A DNA stretch of 64,000 nt from Levilactobacillus brevis (GCA_021383565.1 CP079699.1:1178001-1242000); one strand, 5' to 3'. Numbered from the stretch's first letter, positions 8,660-17,743 are shown. The notes: generated by a model not told the origin, from the sequence alone. Numbers and translations are program-made.

Positions 8660-9460
8660 CTATTCGGCCGATTCCCCTAAATCAGCTAGCCATTGACTAA
8701 TATCATCGAGTTTGAATCCTTTACGATAAAGCGCCTGTTTGGTTTTATATTGCCGTTCCGATTGACTTAGCGCGTGGTAACGCCGCAGGAACTTCTCACC
8801 CTGCTTCGCCAGTAAGGCCTGTTGTTCATCTTCATCTGGCGTTAAATCTACGGCATCGAGCATCGCCTTGATCTCGTCACCACCAAAGCCCCGAGACATC
8901 AAGCCCTGCCGCATCTTCTGCTCGCGGTTGCGCGTTGCGTTGTGCTGGTAGCGTTTCGCCAACTTCTCGGCCACAGCCGTCCCCACGGCAAGCTGTTCGG
9001 TTGGCGTATACAGGGTCAGTGCGTCATCGATGACTTTTTCGCCGACGCCCTTTTGTCGTAAATGTTGGCGAATCACACGCGGGCCCTTATCGCCCGTATG
9101 CATCACGGTTCGCACGTAGCTGGCGGCGTAATGCGCATCGTCCACCAACGAAAAATCCCGTAGCTTCTTCAACGTCTGTTCAATCGTGTCTTCCGGAATC
9201 TCCAACGTAACCAGCTTATCCGCCACTTCTTTTTCGGTGCGGAGCTGGTGAGACAAGTAATCCAGCGCCCGATTGTAGGCCTTGGCAACGTCATCGGCGG
9301 CCGTCAGCCGTTCCTCGAGTGCCTTGTCGATCTCCATACCCTTGTACAGGCGAAAGTCCACCAATACACTGTCGCTAACGGGAAATGCATAGTGCCCGTC
9401 AACGTAAATATTAAAGCGTCCACTGCGCTTCTGAGCCTCAATCATGGTAATTACGGCCAT
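8660..9460 (-). CDS. recX: Regulatory protein RecX
   Basis: Modulator of RecA filaments in recombination and the SOS response. It has 266 residues, usual for Gram-positive RecX. It shows tandem three-helix repeats with the family words AKAYNRALDYLSHQLRTEKEV (about residues 58-78), LVDDAHYAASYVR near 110-122, GPRVIRQHLRQKGV near 129-142, and later RQGLMSRGF and QALYRKGF. The start ATG at 9460 is the first in frame. Confidence 0.95.
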   Translation of the reverse strand: MAVITMIEAQKRSGRFNIYVDGHYAFPVSDSVLVDFRLYKGMEIDKALEERLTAADDVAKAYNRALDYLSHQLRTEKEVADKLVTLEIPEDTIEQTLKKLRDFSLVDDAHYAASYVRTVMHTGDKGPRVIRQHLRQKGVGEKVIDDALTLYTPTEQLAVGTAVAEKLAKRYQHNATRNREQKMRQGLMSRGFGGDEIKAMLDAVDLTPDEDEQQALLAKQGEKFLRRYHALSQSERQYKTKQALYRKGFKLDDISQWLADLGESAE

Positions 9461-9610
9461 TCAGGTCACATCCTTTTCTCGTTATCTGTCCCTATTTTAC
9501 CAGTTCTCCCCCGATGATGACGACCCCAGTGACGGCTTAGTTAGTCAATCATCTTTTCGCCATCTCACCGTTGCCTAGACCAACCGTCCCTAGCCACCAT
9601 CACGATGGCC

Positions 9611-9619
9611 TGCTATAAT
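9611..9619 (+). promoter_or_regulatory. Extended -10 promoter of the flavodoxin gene
   Basis: TGCTATAAT at 9611-9619 is an extended -10 element placed about 38 nt before the TTG start. No good -35 hexamer is present at 16-18 nt upstream. Confidence 0.6.
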
Positions 9620-9656
9620 TAACGGCAATCAGGACGATTTTAAAGGAGTGAGTGAT

Positions 9657-10103
9657 TTGCTAACAGCACACGTCGTTTTTGCGACCATCACCGGAAATAA
9701 TGAAGACGTCGCCGACATTGTCACGGAAAAATTGGAAGACCTGGGTTGCCAGGTCACCGAAACCGAAATTTCACAGACCGACGCCGCCGAATTTGAGCAG
9801 GCGGACATCTGTGTCGTCTGCGCGTACACCTACGATGAGGGATCGTTGCCCGATGAAGGGTTAGACTTCTACGAGGACCTGCAGACGCTCGACCTGCACG
9901 GCAAGACTTTCGGCGTGGCCGGGTCGGGTGACACCTTCTACGGCGACTACTACAACACCACCGTTGACCATTTCGAAGCGGCCTTTCGCCAGACCGGCGC
10001 AACTCAGGGAGCGGATAGCGTCAAGATTAATCTGGAGCCGGACGCCGATGCCATCACTCAGCTCGACACCTTCGCCACCCAATTGGTCGCCCACGCGGGT
10101 TAA
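9657..10103 (+). CDS. Flavodoxin
   Basis: Small FMN-binding electron-transfer protein of about 148 residues. The phosphate-binding loop ATITGNNEDVADIV is near residues 9-22; the usual T/S-x-T-G-N/T pattern is kept. The flavin loops follow: AYTYDEGSLPDEGLDFYEDL near residues 56-75 and GSGDTFYGDYY near 88-98. The start is read as TTG 9657: AAAGGAG (9642-9648) lies 8 nt upstream, and the in-frame GTG at 9648 overlaps that site. The electron partner is not evident from neighbours. Confidence 0.9.
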   Translation: MLTAHVVFATITGNNEDVADIVTEKLEDLGCQVTETEISQTDAAEFEQADICVVCAYTYDEGSLPDEGLDFYEDLQTLDLHGKTFGVAGSGDTFYGDYYNTTVDHFEAAFRQTGATQGADSVKINLEPDADAITQLDTFATQLVAHAG

Positions 10104-10139
10104 ATAGTTTTGTCCTTGCCTGCGGCTGCCAGGGATTCC

Positions 10140-10332
10140 GCTGGTCGCCTTACCGTTCGCCAAATCTGGGCTGGAACGCTGGGGAAGGACCGGGCCAAGC
10201 CTGAAGGTGCGGTCTTGGCCCTCGCTTGGAACCACCATAACCCGGTGTCTCCAAGACGCCCAGTGATAACTGGAAATACACCAGTCATCACTGCCCCAGC
10301 TGAGCCCAGATTTGACTCATTCACGGCTACAT
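10140..10332 (-). repeat. Structured intergenic repeat, type 1 (copy B1)
   Basis: On the minus strand it begins GTAGCCGTGA and ends GAACGGTAAGGCGACCAGC, as do the other copies. The outer stem is 10161-10172 with 10303-10314 (CAAATCTGGGCT against AGCCCAGATTTG). The copies at 24.6, 36.5 and 61.3 kb have CAAATTTGGTCT against AGACCAAATTTG there: both arms changed together. An inner hairpin CAGTGAT-ACTGG / CCAGT-ATCACTG replaces the T/A-rich hairpin of the other copies. Confidence 0.85.
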
Positions 10333-10400
10333 AGCATCCGGACGGCAACACTCGTCGTTAGCCACGGTAAGCCGCAATGACAACCATGCCACAACCCAAG

Positions 10401-10576
10401 CCGGAGGAGGATAGGGATGGAGCCAGCCGTGGGTGCAACGTTAGCTGGCGTTATTCGCCAAGTTACGTTGCAAGACGTGTTTGAAGACGCGGGCTGACGG
10501 CTTCAAACCGAGGCGCGAGACCGCTCTTTGGCTCGCACCGGTCTCCACAGCAGGCGGAACCCCTAGCAGCCGCAGG
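10401..10576 (+). repeat. Structured intergenic repeat, type 2 (copy B2)
   Basis: Shares with 36229-36418 and 59741-59921 the blocks ATGGAGCCAGCCGTG, GTTAGCTG, GGCTTCAAACCGAG and GGTCTCCACAGCAGGCGGA. The first hairpin is GCAACGT...ACGTTGC. The downstream end carries the GCAGCCGCAGG-type border. Confidence 0.75.
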
Positions 10577-10606
10577 CGCCATGCCTATACATCTTAACTT
10601 TGAGTC

Positions 10607-10655
10607 AAAAAACGACGACCAATCGCCTGTCAGGGGTGATGAGTCGTCGTTTTTG
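10607..10655. terminator. Bidirectional terminator
   Basis: AAAACGACGAC pairs with GTCGTCGTTTT, flanked by A-run and T-run, so it can end transcription in both directions. It sits 7 nt past the YihY-family stop codon. Confidence 0.85.
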
Positions 10656-10661
10656 CGTTAA

Positions 10662-11579
10662 TCAGGTCTTATCGGACTTACCATTGCGCTTCAACCGATT
10701 GCGCAGAATGTAGGTAAAGACCGCCTGTTCCTCAATTGTCCCCTCGATTAAGTCCTGAATGGCGGCATTGAGCACCGCACCAAACATCAAGATCAACGCC
10801 GTGAAGTCCAGCCAAAACATTAGCACGATGAAGGTTCCAATCGTCTTGTAACTATCAATATTTCGCATGAAGAATTTCAAATACCAACTGAACGCCTGCG
10901 ATAACAGCAACCAACCGAGCGTGGCGGTCAAGGCCCCGGGCCAAACGTAGCGCAGCTTTAATTTAACGCTGGGTACGAAGTAAAAGAGAATCATCAGGAG
11001 CAAGAATGTCATGATGAACGTGACCGGCCATTTAGCGGCATTGACGTACGACAGAATCTGCGTCGGCAAGTGCAGTAACGGCGTCAACCGTTCCAAGACC
11101 ACCTGACCCACACTAAAGAACAACATCATCAGGAACAGAAAGGCAATCAAGGCAACCATCCAGAAGAAGGCCATCACTCGATTGACAATCGCATTTTGCT
11201 TCCGCACCACGCCGTAAGCGCCGTTGACGGTCCGTTGAAACGCCGCGACCGCCCGCGATGACGACCAAATGGCCACGATGACCCCGATGGACAGCACGCT
11301 ACCGTTTCGATTATTTAAAAACGAATGGATGATGGGCGCTAAAATATCATAAATGTTATCCGGCAGGAACGGTTCAATTCCGTTCATGACGGTATTGGTC
11401 TCGATATGGAAAAACGGTAATAGGCTAGCCAGAACCAGCAGCGCTGGAAATAGCGACAGCAACGTATAGTACGCCAATACGGCTGCCGAATCGGACACGT
11501 TTGCCATTTGATAGTGTTTACTGATGGTTTGGATGATCCGATTGATTCCCGCTAAATGCGGACGCCATTTCTTCCACAC
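10662..11579 (-). CDS. YihY/virulence factor BrkB family membrane protein
   Basis: 305-residue polytopic membrane protein with six hydrophobic segments (about 35-60, 95-115, 135-165, 180-205, 212-235, 245-270). The family phrase SDSAAVLAYYTLLSLFPALLVL is near residues 29-50. Members were once called RNase BN, but are membrane proteins of uncertain role. It is the last gene of a three-gene run (epimerase, NERD-domain protein, this), with a 23-nt gap to the NERD gene, which suggests a cell-envelope link. Confidence 0.92.
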   Translation of the reverse strand: MWKKWRPHLAGINRIIQTISKHYQMANVSDSAAVLAYYTLLSLFPALLVLASLLPFFHIETNTVMNGIEPFLPDNIYDILAPIIHSFLNNRNGSVLSIGVIVAIWSSSRAVAAFQRTVNGAYGVVRKQNAIVNRVMAFFWMVALIAFLFLMMLFFSVGQVVLERLTPLLHLPTQILSYVNAAKWPVTFIMTFLLLMILFYFVPSVKLKLRYVWPGALTATLGWLLLSQAFSWYLKFFMRNIDSYKTIGTFIVLMFWLDFTALILMFGAVLNAAIQDLIEGTIEEQAVFTYILRNRLKRNGKSDKT

Positions 11580-11602
11580 AAGTTGTGGCCCCTTTCATTC
11601 CC

Positions 11603-12454
11603 CTAGAACGACCCGTAATCCTCAGCGAACTTCAACGTCCCAATCATTTTCTCCAGCGTCTTGCGACTGAAACGAACCCGCTTGGCTTGCCGGAACGTTT
11701 CGATAAACGTCGCCAGATCGTCATAATTTGCGACCGCCGTGCAATTGTAGGCGTCGCGGGGATTTAACTTCGTCTTGTTACCGACCACTAACGAGTTACT
11801 GTGATTGTAACGGTCGTAGTAATTATAGTAAACCAACGGCTTAACAAAGTCGATGATCCGGTCGTTTTTATTTTCCAACTGTCGGTGCATCGTGATTTCA
11901 CTATTGATGTAACGCACCAGCAACTTGGACGACAACTCGGCCTGCGTGGCGGGATTACTAATACCCGTGTGCAACGTAATCGAGCGTTGACCCCGGCCTT
12001 CCTGCTCCAGACTCATGGTGTATCCCTGCGTCAGGGATTCGTTTTCTTCCGACAGGTTCGGTAGGAAGAAGCGATCCAGATGGCTGGCCAAGGCCTTAGG
12101 CACTTCCTTCTCCCGGCCGCTCAGGTTCACACCGGAGAAGTCATCCAAGCTAGACGAGAAGATTTCTTCGGAGAGATCGTGGAAGATCATCCCCCGCCAG
12201 TACTTGCTTTCTACATTAATCACCCCAAATGAGGTCACCAGCAGGTTGTCAATCTGCATGACCCGCCAGGAATCGCCCTCATTCATTTCCTGCGTCACGG
12301 GATTCTTGACCTTATTGGCAAAATGCACGTTGCGCAGAATCTTATAATCGAACCGTTCATGACGCTTAGCGGCCCGCTGGTGAATCTCTCGCATAATTTC
12401 ATACAACTGTTCGGTCGTCTTTATCTCGGCCCGGTCATACGCTGTTTCACCCAT
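11603..12454 (-). CDS. NERD-domain protein (nuclease-related), function unknown
   Basis: About 283 residues, cytosolic. The first half carries a NERD-like core: YKILRNVHFANKV, then VMQIDNLLVTSFGVINVESKYWRG, where the Asp and the Glu-x-Lys pair are the restriction-endonuclease-type acidic residues expected of the domain. The C-terminal half has no assigned fold. I start it at ATG 12454, which follows GGGGG and overlaps the epimerase stop (ATGGGTGA), a typical coupled arrangement. An ATG at 12469 is also in frame. Its link to the UDP-GlcNAc epimerase is by position only. Confidence 0.7.
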   Translation of the reverse strand: MGETAYDRAEIKTTEQLYEIMREIHQRAAKRHERFDYKILRNVHFANKVKNPVTQEMNEGDSWRVMQIDNLLVTSFGVINVESKYWRGMIFHDLSEEIFSSSLDDFSGVNLSGREKEVPKALASHLDRFFLPNLSEENESLTQGYTMSLEQEGRGQRSITLHTGISNPATQAELSSKLLVRYINSEITMHRQLENKNDRIIDFVKPLVYYNYYDRYNHSNSLVVGNKTKLNPRDAYNCTAVANYDDLATFIETFRQAKRVRFSRKTLEKMIGTLKFAEDYGSF

Positions 12455-13580
12455 TAACATTGCCCCCATTAATTTTTTCTTGAATCGCTGCTAAAATTCT
12501 CTCGGACGCGTGCCCATCCCCATATGGGTTCTTCGCCTGGGCCATGCGATCGTACGCCGCCTGGTCCGTCAAGAGGTCGTCCATTGCCGCCGTCACCCGC
12601 TGTGGATCGGTACCAACCAACCGCAACGTGCCGTTGGTGACGCCTTCTGGCCGCTCGGTAGTGTCGCGGAGCACCAGCACCGGCTTGTTCAGCGATGGTG
12701 CTTCTTCCTGAACACCCCCAGAATCGGTCATGATAAAGTAACTTCTGGCCGACAGGTTGTGGAAGTCCACGACGTCTAAGGGATCGATCAAATGAATCCG
12801 ATCCATGCCACCCAATTCCTCGTGGGCTACCGTCTGGACGGCTGGACTCAGATGGACGGGGTAGATGACCTCGACATCCGCATGCGCCTCAACTTCGGCC
12901 CGGATCGCCTTAAAGACTGCCCGCATCGGTGCGCCCTGGTTCTCCCGCCGGTGCATCGTCAACAGAATGAGCCGGTTGCCTGACTGAACCTGATCCAGTA
13001 CGGCATGGTGATAGTTGGCATCCACCGTCTGCTTTAGCGCATCAATAGCCGTGTTCCCCGTGACGTAGATGTTGGCCAACGGGTGGGCTTGCTTCAACAG
13101 GTTGTCCTTGGACAGGTCCGTTGGCGCAAAGTACAGGTCACTCAAGATGTCGGTCAATTGCCGGTTCATTTCCTCTGGATACGGGGAATACTTGTTCCAC
13201 GTCCGTAACCCGGCTTCCACGTGGCCTAGCATGGTCTGGTGATAGAAGGCACTGATACTGGCCGCAAAGGTCGTGGTCGTGTCACCGTGGACCAACACGA
13301 TATCGGGTTGCGCCTCGGTCAAGACATCGTCGAGCTGATTCAACACCCGCGTCGTGATGTCGCTCAGCGTCTGCTTAGGCCGCATGATATTCAAGTCATA
13401 ATCGGGCTTAATCTTGAAGATATCGAGGACCTGATCCAACATTTCCCGATGTTGCGCGGTTACCACTGTGATTGGGGTAAATTCCGCGGGACGTTGTTGC
13501 ATGGCTAGAATGATGGGTGCCATCTTGATGGCTTCCGGACGCGTTCCAAATACCGTCATTACTTTAATCGGTTTCGTCAC
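12447..13580 (-). CDS. mnaA: UDP-N-acetylglucosamine 2-epimerase (non-hydrolysing)
   Basis: Interconverts UDP-GlcNAc and UDP-ManNAc; the latter starts the linkage unit joining teichoic acid to peptidoglycan in many Gram-positives. It has 377 residues, full length. Motifs in order are FGTRPEAIKMAP (residues 10-21), HGDTTTTFA, GHVEAGLRT near 130, HRRENQG near 208, and TDSGGVQEEAPSLNKPVLVLR near 285, then TERPEG. It is the first gene of the run with the NERD and YihY genes, overlapping the former by 8 nt. Confidence 0.96.
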   Translation of the reverse strand: MTKPIKVMTVFGTRPEAIKMAPIILAMQQRPAEFTPITVVTAQHREMLDQVLDIFKIKPDYDLNIMRPKQTLSDITTRVLNQLDDVLTEAQPDIVLVHGDTTTTFAASISAFYHQTMLGHVEAGLRTWNKYSPYPEEMNRQLTDILSDLYFAPTDLSKDNLLKQAHPLANIYVTGNTAIDALKQTVDANYHHAVLDQVQSGNRLILLTMHRRENQGAPMRAVFKAIRAEVEAHADVEVIYPVHLSPAVQTVAHEELGGMDRIHLIDPLDVVDFHNLSARSYFIMTDSGGVQEEAPSLNKPVLVLRDTTERPEGVTNGTLRLVGTDPQRVTAAMDDLLTDQAAYDRMAQAKNPYGDGHASERILAAIQEKINGGNVNG

Positions 13581-14111
13581 TATAATTTCCTCCAGCTTTT
13601 CATTGATTGATTAACGTCAATTATAGCAGACCCGGGGCCAATTGTACTTTGAATCAGTCACAATTTTACCGTCGTTACGGGCCAGCCAGACATCACTGAC
13701 CACCAGTTTTCCTATGGCTCCCACAACAATTACTCACCTAACCATCTTAGCCATGATACTGGTATCCAGACTGCTAGTCGGGTAAGCTTGTGCCTTGGAA
13801 CCTAGACAGCGGGTACCGCGTTCTTCGCAAGGGTTTAAAGAAAACTTTACCTGATTTGCTCGCGGTTCACAACCCTTATCGTAACCAGTGAAATAATTGT
13901 CCTGGCCCCCGACTACTTAAGCCGTGATGTATCCCGTCTCAGCCCGTCAAGTCGACCGGCAACTATCGTCAATCAAACCAGCAGTATCGTCAAACCTATC
14001 CGTCAGATCACCCGGGACTGCTCATCTGACTTACGTCTGTAAGGAAAATTTAATGGCAAGCCCCCTATATTTGAGGTAAGATGGTATCGTTGTGTGAAAG
14101 GAATGTCTGTG
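13581..14111. other. Intergenic stretch between divergent envelope genes
   Basis: About 530 nt. A TAAGAT -10-like hexamer near 14077 may serve the glycosyltransferase. Otherwise I see no gene, no convincing hairpin and no member of the repeat families in it. Confidence 0.5.
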
Positions 14112-15053
14112 ATGAAAAAACTTAGTCTGGTCGTTCCTTGCTATAACGAGGAGGAGTCTATTCCCTTATTTTACCGAACCGTTAGCAAGGTGATCGCGTC
14201 CATGAACACCCCTACTCCGACGGTAACGCCAGAGTATATCTTCGTGGATGATGGGTCCAGCGACCACACCTTAGAGGAAATGAAACAGTTACACGAGCAA
14301 CATCCGGAGACCGTCCACTATCGGTCGTTCTCCCGTAATTTTGGAAAGGAATCAGCGCTCGCCGCGGGGTTACAAGCCACAACCGGGGATATGGTAGCCG
14401 TGATGGACGTTGACCTTCAAGATCCACCGGAGTTACTACCCGAGATGGTCGATTTGATCGAGAATCGGGACTATGATTGCGTTGGCACCATTCAAAAGGA
14501 ACGTCGCGGTCAGAGTCGCCTGCGGGCATTTCTGTCACGAAGCTTCTACAGTGTCATCAACTGGATTTCGGACGTCCGGATTGAACCCAACGCCCGGGAC
14601 TACCGCTTGATGACCCGGCAATTTGTGGATACGGTCTTGTCATTACCCGAATTCAACCGGTTCTCTAAAGGGATCTTCAGCTGGGTCGGCTTCAAGACAA
14701 CCTACCTGACCTACGAGAGCCAACCGCGGGCCGCGGGAACCACGCACTGGAGTCTACGGCAACTCTTTGCCTACTCCATTGAAGGAATCATCGATTTCTC
14801 CAATGCGCCTCTGCGATTAGCCACTTGGGTGGGCAGTCTGTCCTTCCTGGCTTCAATCGTCGCGCTGATCTTCGTGATCGTTCGCGCCTTGACCGTTGGC
14901 GGTGCCGTTGCTGGCTGGCCGTCTCTCGTAGTCATTCTTCTGGCTGTGGGTGGGATTCAGTTGTTCTGTCTGGGCATTTTAGGACAGTACATCAGTAAGA
15001 TTTACCTGGAAACCAAGCACCGACCGAAGTACATCATTCGCGAGGAAAAATAA
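14112..15053 (+). CDS. Family 2 glycosyltransferase with two C-terminal membrane segments (GtrB/DPM-like)
   Basis: Likely moves a sugar from a nucleotide donor to undecaprenyl phosphate at the inner face of the membrane. The GT-A core shows VPCYNEEESIP near residues 8-18, FVDDGSSDHT near 44-53, SFSRNFGKESALAAGLQ, and the acidic donor motif MDVDLQDPPE near 101-110. Two hydrophobic segments (about 225-250 and 262-285) anchor it. The start is ATG 14112, which follows AAAGGA at a good distance; the in-frame GTG at 14094 lies upstream of that site. A terminator follows, so it is a single gene. Confidence 0.9.
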   Translation: MKKLSLVVPCYNEEESIPLFYRTVSKVIASMNTPTPTVTPEYIFVDDGSSDHTLEEMKQLHEQHPETVHYRSFSRNFGKESALAAGLQATTGDMVAVMDVDLQDPPELLPEMVDLIENRDYDCVGTIQKERRGQSRLRAFLSRSFYSVINWISDVRIEPNARDYRLMTRQFVDTVLSLPEFNRFSKGIFSWVGFKTTYLTYESQPRAAGTTHWSLRQLFAYSIEGIIDFSNAPLRLATWVGSLSFLASIVALIFVIVRALTVGGAVAGWPSLVVILLAVGGIQLFCLGILGQYISKIYLETKHRPKYIIREEK

Positions 15054-15062
15054 GCAATTATC

Positions 15063-15092
15063 GGGCAGCGGCCAAGAGTCGCTGCCCTTTTT
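15063..15092 (+). terminator. Terminator of the glycosyltransferase gene
   Basis: GGGCAGCG pairs with CGCTGCCC across a 9-nt loop, followed by TTTTT. Confidence 0.85.
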
Positions 15093-15189
15093 GCAACCAG
15101 CCACTTGTGAAACGGCCTATCGTTCGATAATCACGTACTTATATCATTTAAAATATATACTGACCATCTCAACCTTACAGTTCACCATA

Positions 15190-15228
15190 AAATAAAAACC
15201 GGGCCGCCAGCGATTGGCAACTCGGTTT
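15190..15228 (-). terminator. Terminator of the gntP gene at 15.2 kb
   Basis: Minus strand: AAACCG-AGTTGCCA pairs with TGGCGGC-CGGTTT, followed by TTATTTTAT, 13 nt past the stop codon. Confidence 0.7.
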
Positions 15229-15240
15229 CGTCGTTCATAT

Positions 15241-16596
15241 CTAATTAATAATCACGTTCATCAGCATGACCATGCCTAGTCCGACCACGGAAATAACGGT
15301 TTCCAAGGTCGTCCAAACCTGGAACGTCTGCTTGACGCTCAAGTCAAAGTATTCTGAGAACATCCAGAACCCGGCATCGTTCACGTGAGAAGCGGCCAGT
15401 GACCCGGCCCCGATGGCCAAGGCAACCATGACGGGATCGGCGCTTAACGTGTTCATCAGTGGCAAGACCAGTCCGGCGGAGGTCATCCCAGCAACCGTGG
15501 CGGATCCCAAAGAGATCCGTAAGATTACAGTGATTAACCAAGCCAACAAGATCGGTGACAGCTTGGAGTGCATCATCAGTTCTTGCACGGCCTTACCGAC
15601 ACCACCGTCGATCAAGACTTCCTTGAAAGCTGACCCACCGGCGATAACCATCAGTAACATGGCGATCGACTTGATGGCGTCTTCCAAGGTCGCACTGATT
15701 TGCTTCATGGTCCGTTGACGATGGAAACCCATGGACCAGATGGCAAATAGCAAAGCAATCACCATGGCAATGACGGGGTTCCCCAGCATCGAGACAATCG
15801 CATCTAAACCGTGCGGATTCTTCGGTGCCGCCCCACCGTCAACGACTAATTGGTAAATCGTTGCAGCAGCCATGAAGACCACTGGGAACAGTGACGTCAA
15901 AACGGATAAACCAAAACCAGGCGTTTCCTTCAAGTCAAATTCTTTAACTTCCCCGAAGGCTGGTAAAGAACGCTTGATCACGAACAAGTCCGGATTGAAC
16001 CGCCGAATCACGCGCGTCCAAATAGGCCCAGCCACAATCACACAAGGAATGGCCACGATAATCCCGATCAGCAACATTTCACCAATGTTGGCGCCCAGGA
16101 CCGTTGCTACGGCCGTTGGTGAGGGTTGTGGCGGTAAGAAGCCTTGCGTGGCCGACAGTGCGGCTGCCATTGAAATCCCCAGATAGAGGAATGGCACTTC
16201 GGCTTCCAGCGCAACAGCGAAGACGATTGGCGTCACCAGAACTAACCCCACTTCAAACAGTAAGGAAATCCCAATCAGGAAGGAAGCCACCACGATGGCA
16301 ATCTGGAGGCGTTTCTTCCCGAATAGGTTGATTAACGTCCGGGCGATCCGGTACGATCCACCGGCATCGGCAACCAGCCGGCCAATCATGGCCCCGAACC
16401 CAAAGACGATAATCAGTTCGCCCATGGAGCTACCGATTCCGTCTTTAATCGAGGTCGCAATGTTAGCGGGGTTCATCCCCAGCCCAAGCGCTACCAGTAC
16501 TGAGGTAACGATCAGTGAAACAAAGGTGTTTAACTTTACACGAATAATCAAAAAGAGTAAAAGTAAAATACCTAAAATCAAAACGACGAACTGCAT
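15241..16596 (-). CDS. gntP: Gluconate:H+ symporter (GntP family), first copy
   Basis: Membrane permease of the GntP family, 451 residues, with about 12-14 hydrophobic segments. Family words include FGFGAMIGRLVADAGGSYRIA near residue 64, FLPPQPSPTAVATVLGAN near 153, GGSAFKEVLIDGGVGK, LRISLGSATVAGMTS and ASHVNDAGFWMFSEYFDL. It is clearly paralogous to the permease at 28.6 kb; that copy has HPAPVAIAAI where this one has QPSPTAVATV, hinting at a different substrate or affinity. It has its own promoter and an unusual leader, and is monocistronic with a terminator. Confidence 0.9.
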   Translation of the reverse strand: MQFVVLILGILLLLFLIIRVKLNTFVSLIVTSVLVALGLGMNPANIATSIKDGIGSSMGELIIVFGFGAMIGRLVADAGGSYRIARTLINLFGKKRLQIAIVVASFLIGISLLFEVGLVLVTPIVFAVALEAEVPFLYLGISMAAALSATQGFLPPQPSPTAVATVLGANIGEMLLIGIIVAIPCVIVAGPIWTRVIRRFNPDLFVIKRSLPAFGEVKEFDLKETPGFGLSVLTSLFPVVFMAAATIYQLVVDGGAAPKNPHGLDAIVSMLGNPVIAMVIALLFAIWSMGFHRQRTMKQISATLEDAIKSIAMLLMVIAGGSAFKEVLIDGGVGKAVQELMMHSKLSPILLAWLITVILRISLGSATVAGMTSAGLVLPLMNTLSADPVMVALAIGAGSLAASHVNDAGFWMFSEYFDLSVKQTFQVWTTLETVISVVGLGMVMLMNVIIN

Positions 16597-16618
16597 GCTA
16601 ATTTCTCTCTTTTCCTAT

Positions 16619-16660
16619 GCTCGATTCAGACTCTCCCACTCGAATCGAGCTGGGAGAATC
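16619..16660 (-). promoter_or_regulatory. gntP leader with two mutually exclusive hairpins
   Basis: Within 42 nt of the 5' leader, two stems compete. One pairs 16619-16627 (GCTCGATTC) with 16642-16650 (GAATCGAGC). The other pairs 16629-16638 plus 16639-16643 with 16645-16649 plus 16651-16660, with one mismatch and a one-base bulge. The arms overlap, so only one can form at a time. Confidence 0.55.
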
Positions 16661-16676
16661 TTTTTGCATAGAACCC

Positions 16677-16706
16677 ATTGTATGAAAAAAAAGTTTCCCA
16701 ATGCAA
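16677..16706 (-). promoter_or_regulatory. Promoter of gntP (15.2-16.6 kb)
   Basis: Minus strand: -35 TTGCAT (16706-16701), 18-nt spacer, -10 TACAAT (16682-16677). The leader hairpins lie just downstream. Confidence 0.65.
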
Positions 16707-16760
16707 GGGCTTACTTGTATATAATTTTCACATGCGGTCCCACAAAGCCCGGTAAATCGC

Positions 16761-17213
16761 CTAACGAACAATCATCACGGAAACTGGAGAATATTTTGCC
16801 ATGTAAGCAGCTTGGCTCCCGAAATACTTCCGTACACCGGTCTGCGACAGCGACCCAATCACCAACAGGTCGGGCTTAACTTCGGGAATAATCGTCTTCA
16901 CAATCGTTTCACCTGGGTCCCCTTCACCAATGATGATGCTGACCTTCGCAATGCCAAAGCGTTCGGCTAATTTTTGATATTGTTGTAAATGTTTCTGCAA
17001 GTCGGCCCGTTGCCCGTGGACGTAATTCTTACTCAACGCCTGGTAAATGTTCATGTTGTCTGACTCCAACACGGAACAGATGACCAACTCACACTCGTCA
17101 AACTTGGCCCGATTCATCGCATAGCGGAACGCCAGCTGTGCATCGGGGGAATCGTCTACCCCAACTAAAATTCGACTAAATTTCTTAGGATTCATTGATT
17201 CTGAATTTTCCAT
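16761..17213 (-). CDS. Universal stress protein (UspA family)
   Basis: 150-residue cytosolic UspA-fold protein. The N-terminal strand RILVGVDDSPDAQLAFRYA (about residues 14-32) and the C-terminal ATP-binding-type segment VIGSLSQTGVRKYFG...YSPVSVMIV are present, though the usual second Gly-Ser pair is only partly kept. The start ATG at 17213 follows GGAGGA. It lies upstream of gntP on the same strand, but gntP has its own promoter in the 164-nt gap. Confidence 0.9.
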   Translation of the reverse strand: MENSESMNPKKFSRILVGVDDSPDAQLAFRYAMNRAKFDECELVICSVLESDNMNIYQALSKNYVHGQRADLQKHLQQYQKLAERFGIAKVSIIIGEGDPGETIVKTIIPEVKPDLLVIGSLSQTGVRKYFGSQAAYMAKYSPVSVMIVR

Positions 17214-17368
17214 CGAAAATCCTCCTCTTGTTTGAATACCCTTATTATAAAGGAAAACGGTACCAAACGCGAAATTTCCTGCGAAACTTTCCGTTTAATA
17301 CCGTTTTATTTTTTCTAATAGTGAAGTGCTGCGGCTCATCAGCTGTGACAAGCCACGTTCCTAGCAGC

Positions 17369-17593
17369 CTACTCTTTTTTCTTGGACTTTCCTTGGAACA
17401 TGCCCCAGCTCTTCATCCAACCAATCAGGAACATGATGATGTAGAATGCCGCGGCTACCGTGGAGAAGATCGCGAAAATCATTTGAATAATCCCCACGCC
17501 ACCGGAAGCCTGCGCACCGCTAAAGAACCAAAAATACCACGTTAGGGCCGACCAGAAGATCGCCCGAAATAAGAGTTTAAATCCAACACCCAT
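17369..17593 (-). CDS. Small two-helix membrane protein, function unknown
   Basis: 74 residues with two hydrophobic segments (about 5-25 and 34-58), a short Gly-rich turn (GAQASGGVG) between them, and a Lys-rich C-terminal tail. I do not recognise a family with a known role. It stands alone between the usp gene and a divergent secreted protein. The ribosome binding site (GAGCGGG) is imperfect, but no other start fits. Confidence 0.6.
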   Translation of the reverse strand: MGVGFKLLFRAIFWSALTWYFWFFSGAQASGGVGIIQMIFAIFSTVAAAFYIIMFLIGWMKSWGMFQGKSKKKE

Positions 17594-17728
17594 GTGAAAT
17601 AACCCGCTCTCTTAAGAATTTTTCTTTTCCATTATGTATCGGCCAATAATATTTTTAATGATTACTGATTAACCCACTACAGTTAACCAGCGAACTTATC
17701 TTATATTCTGGCACGGATATTTTTAAAA

Positions 17729-17743
17729 GTAAAGCGCTTTTAC
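17729..17743. promoter_or_regulatory. cre-like palindrome (AAAGCGCTTT core)
   Basis: GTAAAGCGCTTTTAC is a near-perfect palindrome with the core of CcpA sites, though the outer TG/CA of the consensus is not kept. It lies 170 nt upstream of the secreted protein gene at 17914. Confidence 0.45.

Noticed and set aside
13581..14111. Hidden small gene or RNA in the 530-nt gap
   Set aside because: No open frame with a ribosome binding site, no strong stem and no repeat match.
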